Shown: positions 1 to 6,373, counted from the stretch's first letter. The stretch: DNA of 7,405 bases from Acetofilamentum sp. (GCA_020720525.1 DYON01000072.1:3804-11208), one strand, 5' to 3'. A program made the numbers and translations. Notes: generated by a model not told the origin, from the letters alone.

Positions 1-30
1 ATCTCTAATTACTACTTAATAACTTATAAT

Positions 31-50
31 CCATTCAGTTAGGCTTAGTA
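31..50 (-). repeat. Diverged inverted copy of the tandem-repeat unit
   Basis: Read on the minus strand this stretch is TACTAAGCCTAACTGAATGG. It matches the corresponding part of the 28-bp tandem repeat to its right (GACTAAGCCTAACTCTATGG) at 17 of 20 positions but points the opposite way. It lies outside the perfect palindrome and is separated from it by a C/T-rich spacer. It is probably an old copy of the same element, so the array is bordered by inverted units. No coding potential or promoter was recognised in bases 1-30. Confidence 0.7.
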
Positions 51-65
51 TTATTTTTCCCTCCC

Positions 66-109
66 CCATAGGGCTAGGCTTAGTCTGGAGACTAAGCCTA
101 GCCCTATGG
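66..109. repeat. Perfect 21-bp inverted repeat with 2-bp centre
   Basis: Bases 66-86 and 89-109 are exact reverse complements, centred on GG at 87-88. Pairing breaks at C65/A110. The outer part reads CCATAGGG against CCCTATGG and the inner part CTTAGTCT against AGACTAAG. As RNA or extruded single strand it would form a long, very stable hairpin with a tiny loop. It lies about 100 bases past the stop of the minus-strand oxidoreductase gene. On that strand it is followed by a G/A-rich stretch, not a T-run, so it does not look like an intrinsic terminator. The right arm is also the first copy of the 28-bp tandem repeat. Confidence 0.9.
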
Positions 110-185
110 ATTGCGGAGACTAAGCCTAACTCTATGGATTGCGGAGACTAAGCCTAACTCTATGGATTGCGGAGACTAAGCCTAA
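87..185 (+). repeat. 28-bp tandem direct repeat, about 3.5 copies
   Basis: The unit begins GGAGACTAAGCCTA and ends CTATGGATTGC, and recurs every 28 bases at 87, 115, 143 and 171. Copies two and three are identical. Copy one differs at two positions (G101 for A, C103 for T), and these are the bases that make it a perfect partner of the inverted left arm. The fourth copy stops after 15 bases, at 185. There are no spacers between units, so this is not a CRISPR array, and 28 is not a multiple of three, so it is unlikely to be coding. The cluster looks like a small extragenic palindromic or slipped-strand repeat element in the 3' flank of the oxidoreductase gene. Confidence 0.92.
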
Positions 186-204
186 TGGGTGGTGGAGAGT
201 TATT

Positions 205-3200
205 TTAAATCCCAAAAAGCACTTTCATTTTCACAGCCTCATCGAGCAGAATTTCCGAAATCGTTTTATCCAAAAACGCAATACTGATTGGCTTTAACGA
301 CACATCAAATTTCGCTACAACCTTCTCATTCGAAAACTCAAAACCTTCGGTTGTTTGCATCAGTTTGTCAATTCCCTGCTCTGTTTTATACAACAAAGTG
401 CGATTGCCGTTTTCTTCGGTGAAATGATATCCCGAATTGGCATGCTCGAATGCATCGGCAGTAAGCCACAATTGTGGTTTGTCTTTGTAGGGAGCACCCG
501 CTGTGGGGCAAAATGTGTTGCAATTGCCACACTCGTTGCAAAACTCGCCAATATTGTAAGTTTGATGGCTCTGAGTAATGGTAAAAACACCTGTTTCATT
601 CCATGCAATTCCTTCGAGCGATTGGGTTGCTGTATAAATAGCTGCGCTAAAAGGTTCTGTATTGTAGCCTCTGTTGGCCAAATTCGGACAAACCGTTACG
701 CAAATATTGCAAATTTCGTCGCAAAGCAAACATCGCGATGCTTCGGCAACTGCTTGGTTGGCATTACGGATGTTTTTCGATGGAACACCTACTATTTCGT
801 TGGTGAGTTGCGACTTTTCGCGTCGTCCTTTTTTCAACAACAAATCTTTTATGTTCGAGTTGCGCGGTTTTTCCTCAATAATACTGGGAACAACTTTGCC
901 AGCATCCTGAATGATGGCCGAAGCAGCTTTGCGACCGTCGGCAACAGCCGAAATGATATTGGCTGGTCCTTTTCGAACATCGCCACCAATATAAACACGC
1001 TCGAGTTTGGTTTCGTAAGTCGAAGAATCGATTAGAATATTCTCGGCAGCAATAAAATCGAGCACAGCATTTTGTCCAATTGCTGCAAAAACAACATCGG
1101 CTTCAATAATTTCTTCGCTGTCTTTAACGGTTTCAATTTTTGAACGCCCGGTCGAATCGATTCCTGCCACTTTCATCCGAATGGTTTTAAGCCCAACCAC
1201 CTTTCCATCTTGTTCAACAACCTCGAGAGGAGCTCTTAAATCGAGAAATTTTATTTCTTCGGACACAGCTGCCAAAATTTCCTCGGTTTCGGCAGGCATA
1301 TCCGATGTTTTTCGACGATAAACCACCGTAACGGTGCCATCTTTACCCAACAGCTTTTTCGATGCACGAGCCACGTCCATAGCCGTGTTTCCACCACCAA
1401 TCACCAAAACATGCTTTCCGGGCAACACAGCATTTCCCTTTTTCAATCTCGACAAAAAATCGAGCGGATCGAGAACTTGCGGTAAAGTATCGCCTGCAAT
1501 TCCAAGTTTTTTGGTTTCAGGCGCACCAGTTGCAATAAAAATATAATTTCCTTCTTTGTGCAAAGCCTCGAATTCGCTTTTACCAATTTTGGTATTGTAA
1601 TGCATTGAGGCACCCAATTTCTCGATTCGCGAAATATCTTTTTGAATGGCTTCGTTTTTCAATCGAAACGCAGGAATAACATCGGCAACCATTCCACCCG
1701 CAAACGATTTTTCCTCGTACACATCCACCTGAAAACCAGCCAACAACAAAAAATAAGCTGCACTCATACCCGATGGTCCACCACCAATAATGGCAGCTTT
1801 TAGTCCATTTTGGGACAACGATTTAATGAAACTATCGTCGTTTTCGAGCTCCGAAACCCAACGTTTCACTTCACGAATTGCAATATTCTCGTCGTAGTTG
1901 ATTCGTGTACAACGAGTTTGACATTCATGATCGCAAACCGTTCCAGTCACATTTGGGAAAGGATTGGTTTTCATAATCTCTTCGTAAGCCTTTTGAAATT
2001 CTCCATTGGCTACGTGATACAAATATTGTGGAATATTCTGGTTGGTAGGACATGTGTTTACGCAAGGAGCATGAATACAGTCGAACAGGCCTAGCTTACG
2101 TGAAGTCTTGATGCTTGGCTCGCGTATATGTTTGCGATAAGCCTCATTATCAAGTGTTTGTGCTGCATATTTTTGCAATCGACCAACTCTTTCTTGGTTA
2201 GGGGCGCAAATAAATGCAGATAGATTTTCTACGGTAGAAGATGAAAGTGCTTCCTCAATTTTCTCGATATACTGCGAAAGTCTTCCATAGCCACCTGGTT
2301 TCAGAATATCGCTACTCACTGTCACTGGCGATAAACCACAAGAAAGTAAATCGGAAATATTGAAGGCATCGGCACCAGCCGAAAACGAAACATCGAGCAG
2401 CCCATCAAATTCGGATTGAAGTTTTTCGGCTAAATGCACCGAGATTGAATGTAAAGCCCTGCCACTCATGTAGTTCATTTTCTCATTTTCTGGAAAAATG
2501 CCCTTGATATTCATGCTTTCGAGCGTATTGGTGAGCTTGAGTCCAAAGAAAACACCCGATTCGGTAGCAGCCTGTTGCAAATTGCGAATGATACTTAGTG
2601 CGTCGTTGTATTTCAAATCGTGCGCAAAAGCTTCGTCGGGAACAACAGTTTTGAAGCCAAGCTTATCGTTCAGAATTTCACGCAACATTTCAGCTCCAAG
2701 CAATGTTGGATTGAGTTTAATGGTTGTGTGCAGTTTTTTATCGCGAATCAAATACAAACCGATATTTTCAATTTCATCGGGCGGACAGCCGTGCATGGTG
2801 CTCAGTGTAATGTTGTCAGATATTTGCGATGGAATATTCAGCCGATCAATTGCTGGATACAAGTGCTTAACCGAATCTATTTTTGCTTGCAATTCGGCTT
2901 CGCAATTTTCCATTTTGCTAAAAAACCACTGAACATTGTCCTTCAAAATTCCTTCAAGATTGTATCCAACACTCATATTGAAAATAGCGCCAGCACCAGG
3001 ATTTTGCAGATTGTACAACTTATGATTAAGCACATGAATCATAATCCATGCATCGAGATACTGATTGAACGATTCGTGAATTTTCAATTCTTGCGACCAT
3101 TCGCAATTGTAACCTTCGTCTTGCATATCGATACAAGGCTTGCTCACATTGAGTTCATCGAGAGTTTGAACAGTTTTGAGTTCAATATATCTGGCACCGC

Positions 3201-3423
3201 ATAGCCAAGCTGCAACAATATTTTGCGATAGCTGCGAGTGAGGACCAGCAGCAACACCAATTGGACTAGCCAATTGCTGTCCAAAACGAGTTGTTTCTAA
3301 CTTTTCGTTCAGTTTTCGGGCAAACAAGCCCGACTGAATACCCATAAATTCGCCTGCATCAACTTGTTGCAGCATCATCTCAAACATCCGTTCAAACGGA
3401 ATTACATAAAAATCTTTCGACAT
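205..3423 (-). CDS. ygfK: YgfK-like FMN/FAD/Fe-S oxidoreductase (putative selenate reductase subunit family)
   Basis: This 1072-aa protein has the domain order of YgfK, whose E. coli member is of similar length (about 1030 aa). Residues 1-430 resemble a dihydroorotate-dehydrogenase FMN barrel, with SPIGVAAGPHSQ near 53-64, TMHGCPP at 209-215 and a late SSDILKPGGYGR segment near 370. A GltD-like module follows, with cysteines 449, 454, 458, 497, 501 and 505. It includes an FAD-binding IIGGGPSG near 545, an NAD(P)H-binding VIGGGNTAMD near 674 and a C-terminal FAD motif YIGGDVRKGPANI near 811. The C-terminus has ferredoxin-like cysteine groups at 898-912 and 962-972. The likely chemistry is NAD(P)H-driven reduction of a small, perhaps heterocyclic, substrate via FAD, Fe-S and FMN in the cytoplasm. 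In E. coli, ygfK lies beside selenium-dependent molybdenum hydroxylase genes and is linked to anaerobic purine use; the selenate reductase name is historical. I chose the ATG at 3423 over an in-frame TTG two codons earlier. The family is clear; the substrate is unknown. Confidence 0.9.
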   Translation of the reverse strand: MSKDFYVIPFERMFEMMLQQVDAGEFMGIQSGLFARKLNEKLETTRFGQQLASPIGVAAGPHSQLSQNIVAAWLCGARYIELKTVQTLDELNVSKPCIDMQDEGYNCEWSQELKIHESFNQYLDAWIMIHVLNHKLYNLQNPGAGAIFNMSVGYNLEGILKDNVQWFFSKMENCEAELQAKIDSVKHLYPAIDRLNIPSQISDNITLSTMHGCPPDEIENIGLYLIRDKKLHTTIKLNPTLLGAEMLREILNDKLGFKTVVPDEAFAHDLKYNDALSIIRNLQQAATESGVFFGLKLTNTLESMNIKGIFPENEKMNYMSGRALHSISVHLAEKLQSEFDGLLDVSFSAGADAFNISDLLSCGLSPVTVSSDILKPGGYGRLSQYIEKIEEALSSSTVENLSAFICAPNQERVGRLQKYAAQTLDNEAYRKHIREPSIKTSRKLGLFDCIHAPCVNTCPTNQNIPQYLYHVANGEFQKAYEEIMKTNPFPNVTGTVCDHECQTRCTRINYDENIAIREVKRWVSELENDDSFIKSLSQNGLKAAIIGGGPSGMSAAYFLLLAGFQVDVYEEKSFAGGMVADVIPAFRLKNEAIQKDISRIEKLGASMHYNTKIGKSEFEALHKEGNYIFIATGAPETKKLGIAGDTLPQVLDPLDFLSRLKKGNAVLPGKHVLVIGGGNTAMDVARASKKLLGKDGTVTVVYRRKTSDMPAETEEILAAVSEEIKFLDLRAPLEVVEQDGKVVGLKTIRMKVAGIDSTGRSKIETVKDSEEIIEADVVFAAIGQNAVLDFIAAENILIDSSTYETKLERVYIGGDVRKGPANIISAVADGRKAASAIIQDAGKVVPSIIEEKPRNSNIKDLLLKKGRREKSQLTNEIVGVPSKNIRNANQAVAEASRCLLCDEICNICVTVCPNLANRGYNTEPFSAAIYTATQSLEGIAWNETGVFTITQSHQTYNIGEFCNECGNCNTFCPTAGAPYKDKPQLWLTADAFEHANSGYHFTEENGNRTLLYKTEQGIDKLMQTTEGFEFSNEKVVAKFDVSLKPISIAFLDKTISEILLDEAVKMKVLFGI

Positions 3424-3513
3424 AATCAACTTTTAAACAACGAAGATAATGAATCGCTCAGAAACAGGCACAATTTTTATATCTTTAACCACTTCGAACC
3501 AAAAGCAATCAAA

Positions 3514-4296
3514 ATGAAACTTGTAGCCGCTTCAATTATTTTAATATTTTACAGCTTTACACTGCTGTCATTCAACAACTTTAAGAGTTTATATCAAGTA
3601 AAACAATTGGAACAAAAATACAAAATTAACATCGCAACCAATAGTTATTCGGGAGGCGATTATGCAAAAAGATGGGCAAGTTGGAACACCCCAACGGAAT
3701 CAGATTCGGTCGAATTTCTTAAATTCATCTCAATTTTTTCCGAAGAATGGAATAAATATCCCACTGAATGGATTAAGGTCAATAATTTAAAGAATATTGT
3801 TTTTGTGAAAGACCTTAAAGTGACTCACCAACAACGTTTTGCGATGCCAGATCCATACGACGAAACGCTATATTTCGATATTGAGTATTTGATTTATGGC
3901 GAAAAATATGTTAGGGAAATGATTCATCACGAATTTTGGCATGCCATCGAAGAGCAACAATTTGGCGACATGTATTTCAAAAATTCCACTTGGTGTTCAT
4001 ACAACGTAGAAGGCTTTAAATATGGCTCTGGTGGTTCGGCTGCCTACGACGATGGCGAATATTCCTATGGAGAACACCCCAGACAAGGCTTTGTAACTTC
4101 ATATTCTATTTATGGAGAAGAGGAAGATCGAGCCGAATTGTATTGCTGGCTTTTTACCTCAAGAACATGGAGTTTGCTTACGAGTTGGATTATCGAAGAT
4201 ACGATATTGCGAAAAAAATACAACTGGATGCTCACATTTATTAATGGGTTGGTCCCAGAAATGGATTTGGAGTATTTCGAGGAGCTAAATAGCTAA
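3514..4296 (+). CDS. Putative exported or membrane-anchored HExxH zinc metallopeptidase
   Basis: A 260-aa protein of no family I can name firmly. Residues 3-20 are strongly hydrophobic after a lysine, giving a signal peptide or signal anchor. There is no lipobox cysteine, so it is not an obvious lipoprotein. The motif H139-E-F-W-H143 is a classic HExxH zinc site inside a helix-like MIHHEFWHAIEEQ segment. About 60 residues later, GEEEDRAELYCW (201-212) supplies acidic residues E204, D205 and E208 suited to the third zinc ligand, as in gluzincins where an E-D-x-A-E-like helix follows HExxH. Two cysteines, C161 and C211, could pair outside the cytoplasm. The reading frame stays open for 50 codons upstream, overlapping the oxidoreductase start. 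I chose the ATG at 3514 because it places the hydrophobic segment at the N-terminus. It is divergent from the oxidoreductase gene with 90 bases between starts. The zinc site is seen; peptidase activity and location are inferred. Confidence 0.75.
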   Translation: MKLVAASIILIFYSFTLLSFNNFKSLYQVKQLEQKYKINIATNSYSGGDYAKRWASWNTPTESDSVEFLKFISIFSEEWNKYPTEWIKVNNLKNIVFVKDLKVTHQQRFAMPDPYDETLYFDIEYLIYGEKYVREMIHHEFWHAIEEQQFGDMYFKNSTWCSYNVEGFKYGSGGSAAYDDGEYSYGEHPRQGFVTSYSIYGEEEDRAELYCWLFTSRTWSLLTSWIIEDTILRKKYNWMLTFINGLVPEMDLEYFEELNS

Positions 4297-4299
4297 ATT

Positions 4300-4530
4300 T
4301 CAATCTATTGTCTCAACCAGAAAAAATTCCGACACTCTTTCGCGAAGGGTTTGCATACGCTTAGCAACATAGCTCAGCCACGAGTCGGATTTTTCGCTTT
4401 CGGTTGTTGAACGACGAAGTTTTTCGGTTTTCGTTCTAATTCTAATTGGTTTTTCTTCGACATTTTGCTCGGTTTTCATGGTATTTGAAACTCGAATGTC
4501 TTTGCGATGGTAGGTGCTGTAGATTTTCAT
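4300..4530 (-). CDS. Small basic hypothetical protein (76 aa)
   Basis: I do not recognise this protein. The first two-thirds is hydrophilic and rich in lysine, arginine, threonine and glutamate, for example KPIRIRTKTEKLRR near residues 28-41. The end, about residues 51-72, is a possible amphipathic helix (WLSYVAKRMQTLRERVSEFF). There is no signal peptide or membrane segment. Its stop lies 3 bases from the converging metallopeptidase stop, so it neatly fills a space that would otherwise be empty. Its codons (GAA, AAA, ACC, CGT, TCG) match its neighbours. A fair Bacteroidota promoter lies just upstream at 4545-4577. An alternative start is the ATG at 4479 (Met18). A nucleic-acid-binding or adaptor role is possible from charge alone, but no function is assigned. 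Confidence 0.6.
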   Translation of the reverse strand: MKIYSTYHRKDIRVSNTMKTEQNVEEKPIRIRTKTEKLRRSTTESEKSDSWLSYVAKRMQTLRERVSEFFLVETID

Positions 4531-4544
4531 GGCTTATTTTTGGA

Positions 4545-4577
4545 TAAAGGTAGTTTACGTAAGTATCTGAATACAAA
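4545..4577 (-). promoter_or_regulatory. Probable promoter of the 76-aa gene
   Basis: On the minus strand TTTG (4577-4574) is followed after 21 bases by TACCTTTA (4552-4545). This is one mismatch from the Bacteroidota consensus TTTG-N19-21-TAnnTTTG. Transcription would start near 4540, leaving only about ten bases before the ATG at 4530. The short leader resembles that of the divergent gene. Confidence 0.5.
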
Positions 4578-4581
4578 TTTA

Positions 4582-4665
4582 TTAAGTAAATTAAGTGCTT
4601 AACAAACAAATTAATATGCTTAATTGACACTTAATTTATTTGGAATAATAAAATAAAATACTTAA
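4582..4665. promoter_or_regulatory. Cluster of TTAAG/CTTAA motifs with nested inverted repeats between divergent genes
   Basis: Six copies of TTAAG or its complement CTTAA start at 4582, 4591, 4598, 4619, 4630 and 4661. The second and third form the palindrome TTAAG-TG-CTTAA (4591-4602). A larger perfect inverted repeat pairs TAAATTAAGTG (4587-4597) with CACTTAATTTA (4628-4638) across 30 bases. The right arm ends at the -33 element of the plus-strand promoter, and the last CTTAA overlaps its -7 element. This arrangement suggests operator sites for a regulator of one or both divergent genes. The base pattern is seen; the role is inferred, and low sequence complexity could account for part of it. 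Confidence 0.45.
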
Positions 4666-4670
4666 TTTTG
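4639..4670 (+). promoter_or_regulatory. Promoter of the 377-aa gene
   Basis: TTTG at 4639-4642 and TAATTTTG at 4663-4670 are separated by 20 bases. This matches the Bacteroidota primary sigma factor consensus TTTG-N19-21-TAnnTTTG at every specified base. Transcription should begin around 4676-4679, only a few bases before the ATG at 4685, so the message has an extremely short leader with no room for a Shine-Dalgarno sequence. Confidence 0.75.
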
Positions 4671-4684
4671 TAGTTAATTTACGT

Positions 4685-5818
4685 ATGAAGTTTACTTTTT
4701 CCAGCGGTCCCCTGCATTTGCTCTTGGAACAGCTTTCGGGCATGTTTCCAACAGCTACCCGCATACTTGCGCTGGAGAATGGCAACGACAACAAAAGCAG
4801 AATTTTCTTTTACGAGTCGGACAAGCAAGAAACAACTGAATCGAGTGCGCATGTAGATATTCCCGAATTGAGTACTTACTTTAAGGGTCGAAGCGCTCAC
4901 TATACTTGGTTGAACGAAGATGAATTACCATTTGCTTGGGCTTCGATGCGCCAAAGCAACAATATCGATATTTTCAAAGAGCTCAACCGCAATGTTTTAT
5001 TGCTTTGCTCGCCATCCAACAGTTGGAATGGCTACCTGCTTCTTTTCTTCACAAAAAACAAAAAGCATTTTGGTTTGCTCGATTCGGAGTCGAGTTTCTC
5101 GCACGAAAATCGTGAAATCATTGGACAATTGGCCGAAAACACCATGCTGTTCAGCCTAAAAAAAGCATCAGCCGACCTTGAAGTACTCGATAGTTTACGC
5201 AAAAGTATGCAAATGCTTAGTGGCAATAGGAAGCTCGAAGACCGAGGCAATCAGAATCACATTAAGCTGCTTGAGAATATGATTGTGGAGATGGCCATTG
5301 AGTATCTGCACAATCTAAGTCGGGAGAAAAAAATATCGGTAGCATTAAGTCCAGATGCACGCGAAAAAATTCAGGCATTTCGCGGAAGTCCTGCTAGTTT
5401 GCGCAATTTGCTCCATCAGGCTTGCATCTTAGCGGTCAATTTGGGTCAAGGCGACCCGATTATAATTGAATCGTGGCATCTGATTGCTGGTGCATCCGAA
5501 CCCGACGAAATAGACAGCGAAAGTATGCCAGTGATTCAAAATAGACACATGAAAATATATCAATGGCTCGACAGAGTAGAAGAAGCCGTTAAAATAGTGA
5601 TTTCGTGTCGTGATAATCCAACGGGCATTTTGGTTGGAAAAGCAATGCAGCCAGCCATATCGGCTCCAGCCATAAGCGACACACTCAAAAAACAACGAAG
5701 CAAAATAATCAATTTACTTAACGAATTTCCCGATCGTTGGTCTCAAACACGAAATCATTTCAAGCCACTTCAGAATCTATTGATTTCGAAGCCATTAGAT
5801 GAAATTAAACGAGCTTAG
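4685..5818 (+). CDS. Putative GAF-like protein with degenerate sigma-54-activator lid region
   Basis: A 377-aa cytoplasmic protein with no signal peptide or membrane segment. Residues 1 to about 160 have the alternating strand/helix pattern of a GAF-like sensor, with strands near RIFFYES, NVLLLCSP and GYLLLFF and a closing helix that includes EIIGQLAENTMLF. A helical linker follows. Residues 217-266 resemble the helical lid at the end of NtrC-type AAA+ domains: LSPDAREKIQAF, then RGSPASLRNLLHQACILA, which parallels the PGNVRELRN motif. No Walker A, Walker B or GAFTGA motif is present, and the arginine expected in the VREL position is alanine. The C-terminal 45 residues (KKQRSKIINLLNEF onward) are helical and could be a worn Fis-like or a novel DNA-binding end. 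If this reading is right, it is a sensor or regulator that no longer works as an ATPase. It may instead be an unrelated family. It is divergent from the small basic gene and convergent with the acidic gene. The gene is certain; the fold reading is tentative. Confidence 0.8.
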   Translation: MKFTFSSGPLHLLLEQLSGMFPTATRILALENGNDNKSRIFFYESDKQETTESSAHVDIPELSTYFKGRSAHYTWLNEDELPFAWASMRQSNNIDIFKELNRNVLLLCSPSNSWNGYLLLFFTKNKKHFGLLDSESSFSHENREIIGQLAENTMLFSLKKASADLEVLDSLRKSMQMLSGNRKLEDRGNQNHIKLLENMIVEMAIEYLHNLSREKKISVALSPDAREKIQAFRGSPASLRNLLHQACILAVNLGQGDPIIIESWHLIAGASEPDEIDSESMPVIQNRHMKIYQWLDRVEEAVKIVISCRDNPTGILVGKAMQPAISAPAISDTLKKQRSKIINLLNEFPDRWSQTRNHFKPLQNLLISKPLDEIKRA

Positions 5819-5832
5819 ATGTCAAGTTTCAC

Positions 5833-5866
5833 AAGGTTGTTGTCAATTTTTTAAACAATAACTTTT
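5833..5866 (+). terminator. Weak candidate terminator between convergent genes
   Basis: Bases 5833-5843 can pair with 5855-5865 as an 11-bp stem containing two G-U pairs and an 11-base loop that includes a run of six T. Only a short T stretch remains at the 3' side and it is partly used in the stem. It lies 15 bases after the stop of the plus-strand gene, where termination would be expected. The remainder of 5819-5932 shows nothing else except a short 6-bp stem, AGATAG with CTATCT, near 5868-5890. Confidence 0.3.
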
Positions 5867-5932
5867 GAGATAGAATGCTAATCCTATCTTCAACAGAATC
5901 AAGACGAATATTAGAGTTTACAAAGCGTCCTG

Positions 5933-6367
5933 TTATTCCATTCCAATACTAACGCTGGTAAGTTTTTTCTTATCGTCGAAGTAGAAATCGAGCAATTTAT
6001 CTTCGAACGAAAGGCGTAGTTCGCCCCATTCTTCTTCTTCCATATCGAAGTCTCCAAAATTGGCTTTTTTGCCAATGGCTTTCATTTCGTCGAAGGATTT
6101 ACCCATAATCGAAACGCCTTCGAGTTCAAGATTATTTTCTTCGAATTCCATACCCGACACAAGCAAGCCATCGTCTTCTATTTCGTCGAGAAACAAAGTG
6201 ATTCCTAACTCATCGTAGTACCAAATTTCGCTATTGTAATCTTCGTCTTCAATATTTTCGCGTTCATCGGGTTCGCCCAAAACATTTAGTACATCGGAGT
6301 CCGATGCTCCAAATCGGAGGATATTGCATCCTTCCATGGGAATGATTTTGATTTTGTCAATTTTCAT
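5933..6367 (-). CDS. Acidic hypothetical protein with internal duplication (144 aa)
   Basis: An unrecognised, probably cytoplasmic protein with 40 aspartate or glutamate residues out of 144. There is no signal peptide and no membrane segment. It appears to contain two related halves. Residues 17-32 (ILRFGASDSDVLNVLGE region) are followed by strands IWYYDELGITLFL and LLVSGMEF. Residues 86-103 (VSIMGKSFDEMKAIGKK) are followed by strands GELRLSFEDKLLDFYF and KLTSVSIG. A helix beginning after a glycine and ending in a glycine, then two or three strands, recalls the repeated helix-strand units of BamE/SmpA or BLIP-like folds, but this is shape only. The ATG at 6367 lies 6 bases after the stop of the short-chain dehydrogenase on the same strand, so the two are almost surely co-transcribed. 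Function unknown; a binding or accessory role is the most that can be inferred. Confidence 0.8.
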   Translation of the reverse strand: MKIDKIKIIPMEGCNILRFGASDSDVLNVLGEPDERENIEDEDYNSEIWYYDELGITLFLDEIEDDGLLVSGMEFEENNLELEGVSIMGKSFDEMKAIGKKANFGDFDMEEEEWGELRLSFEDKLLDFYFDDKKKLTSVSIGME

Positions 6368-6373
6368 GGTTGG

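Noticed and set aside
41..51. TTAGGC-like units as telomere-type repeats
   Set aside because: The short string occurs only inside the larger 28-bp unit and is not itself tandemly repeated; the surrounding genes are bacterial.
66..109. Intrinsic terminator for the oxidoreductase gene
   Set aside because: On the minus strand the hairpin is followed by a G/A-rich stretch, and on the plus strand by ATTGCGG. Neither side has the T-run that such terminators need.
87..185. A CRISPR array, because of regularly repeated 28-base units
   Set aside because: The units abut each other with no spacers and no cas gene is present; it is a simple tandem repeat.
355..3204. Long plus-strand reading frames across the oxidoreductase gene
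   Set aside because: They lie opposite a gene with complete family motifs, and their translations lack recognisable domains. They are antisense shadows produced by the codon bias.
3471..3503. Promoters for the divergent oxidoreductase and metallopeptidase genes
   Set aside because: On the plus strand TATCTTTA (3480-3487) lacks a TTTG at the right distance. On the minus strand a TTTG (3503-3500) is followed only by a poor -7 match. Neither is strong enough to annotate.
3364..3513. A 50-residue N-terminal extension of the metallopeptidase-like protein
   Set aside because: The frame is open but overlaps the start of the divergent gene, its sequence is not protein-like, and it would bury the hydrophobic leader segment. 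The ATG at 3514 fits better.
4442..4630. A 62-aa minus-strand frame overlapping the 76-aa gene
   Set aside because: It runs through the AT-rich promoter region and has a composition typical of untranslated DNA; the 76-aa frame has better codon use and a promoter.
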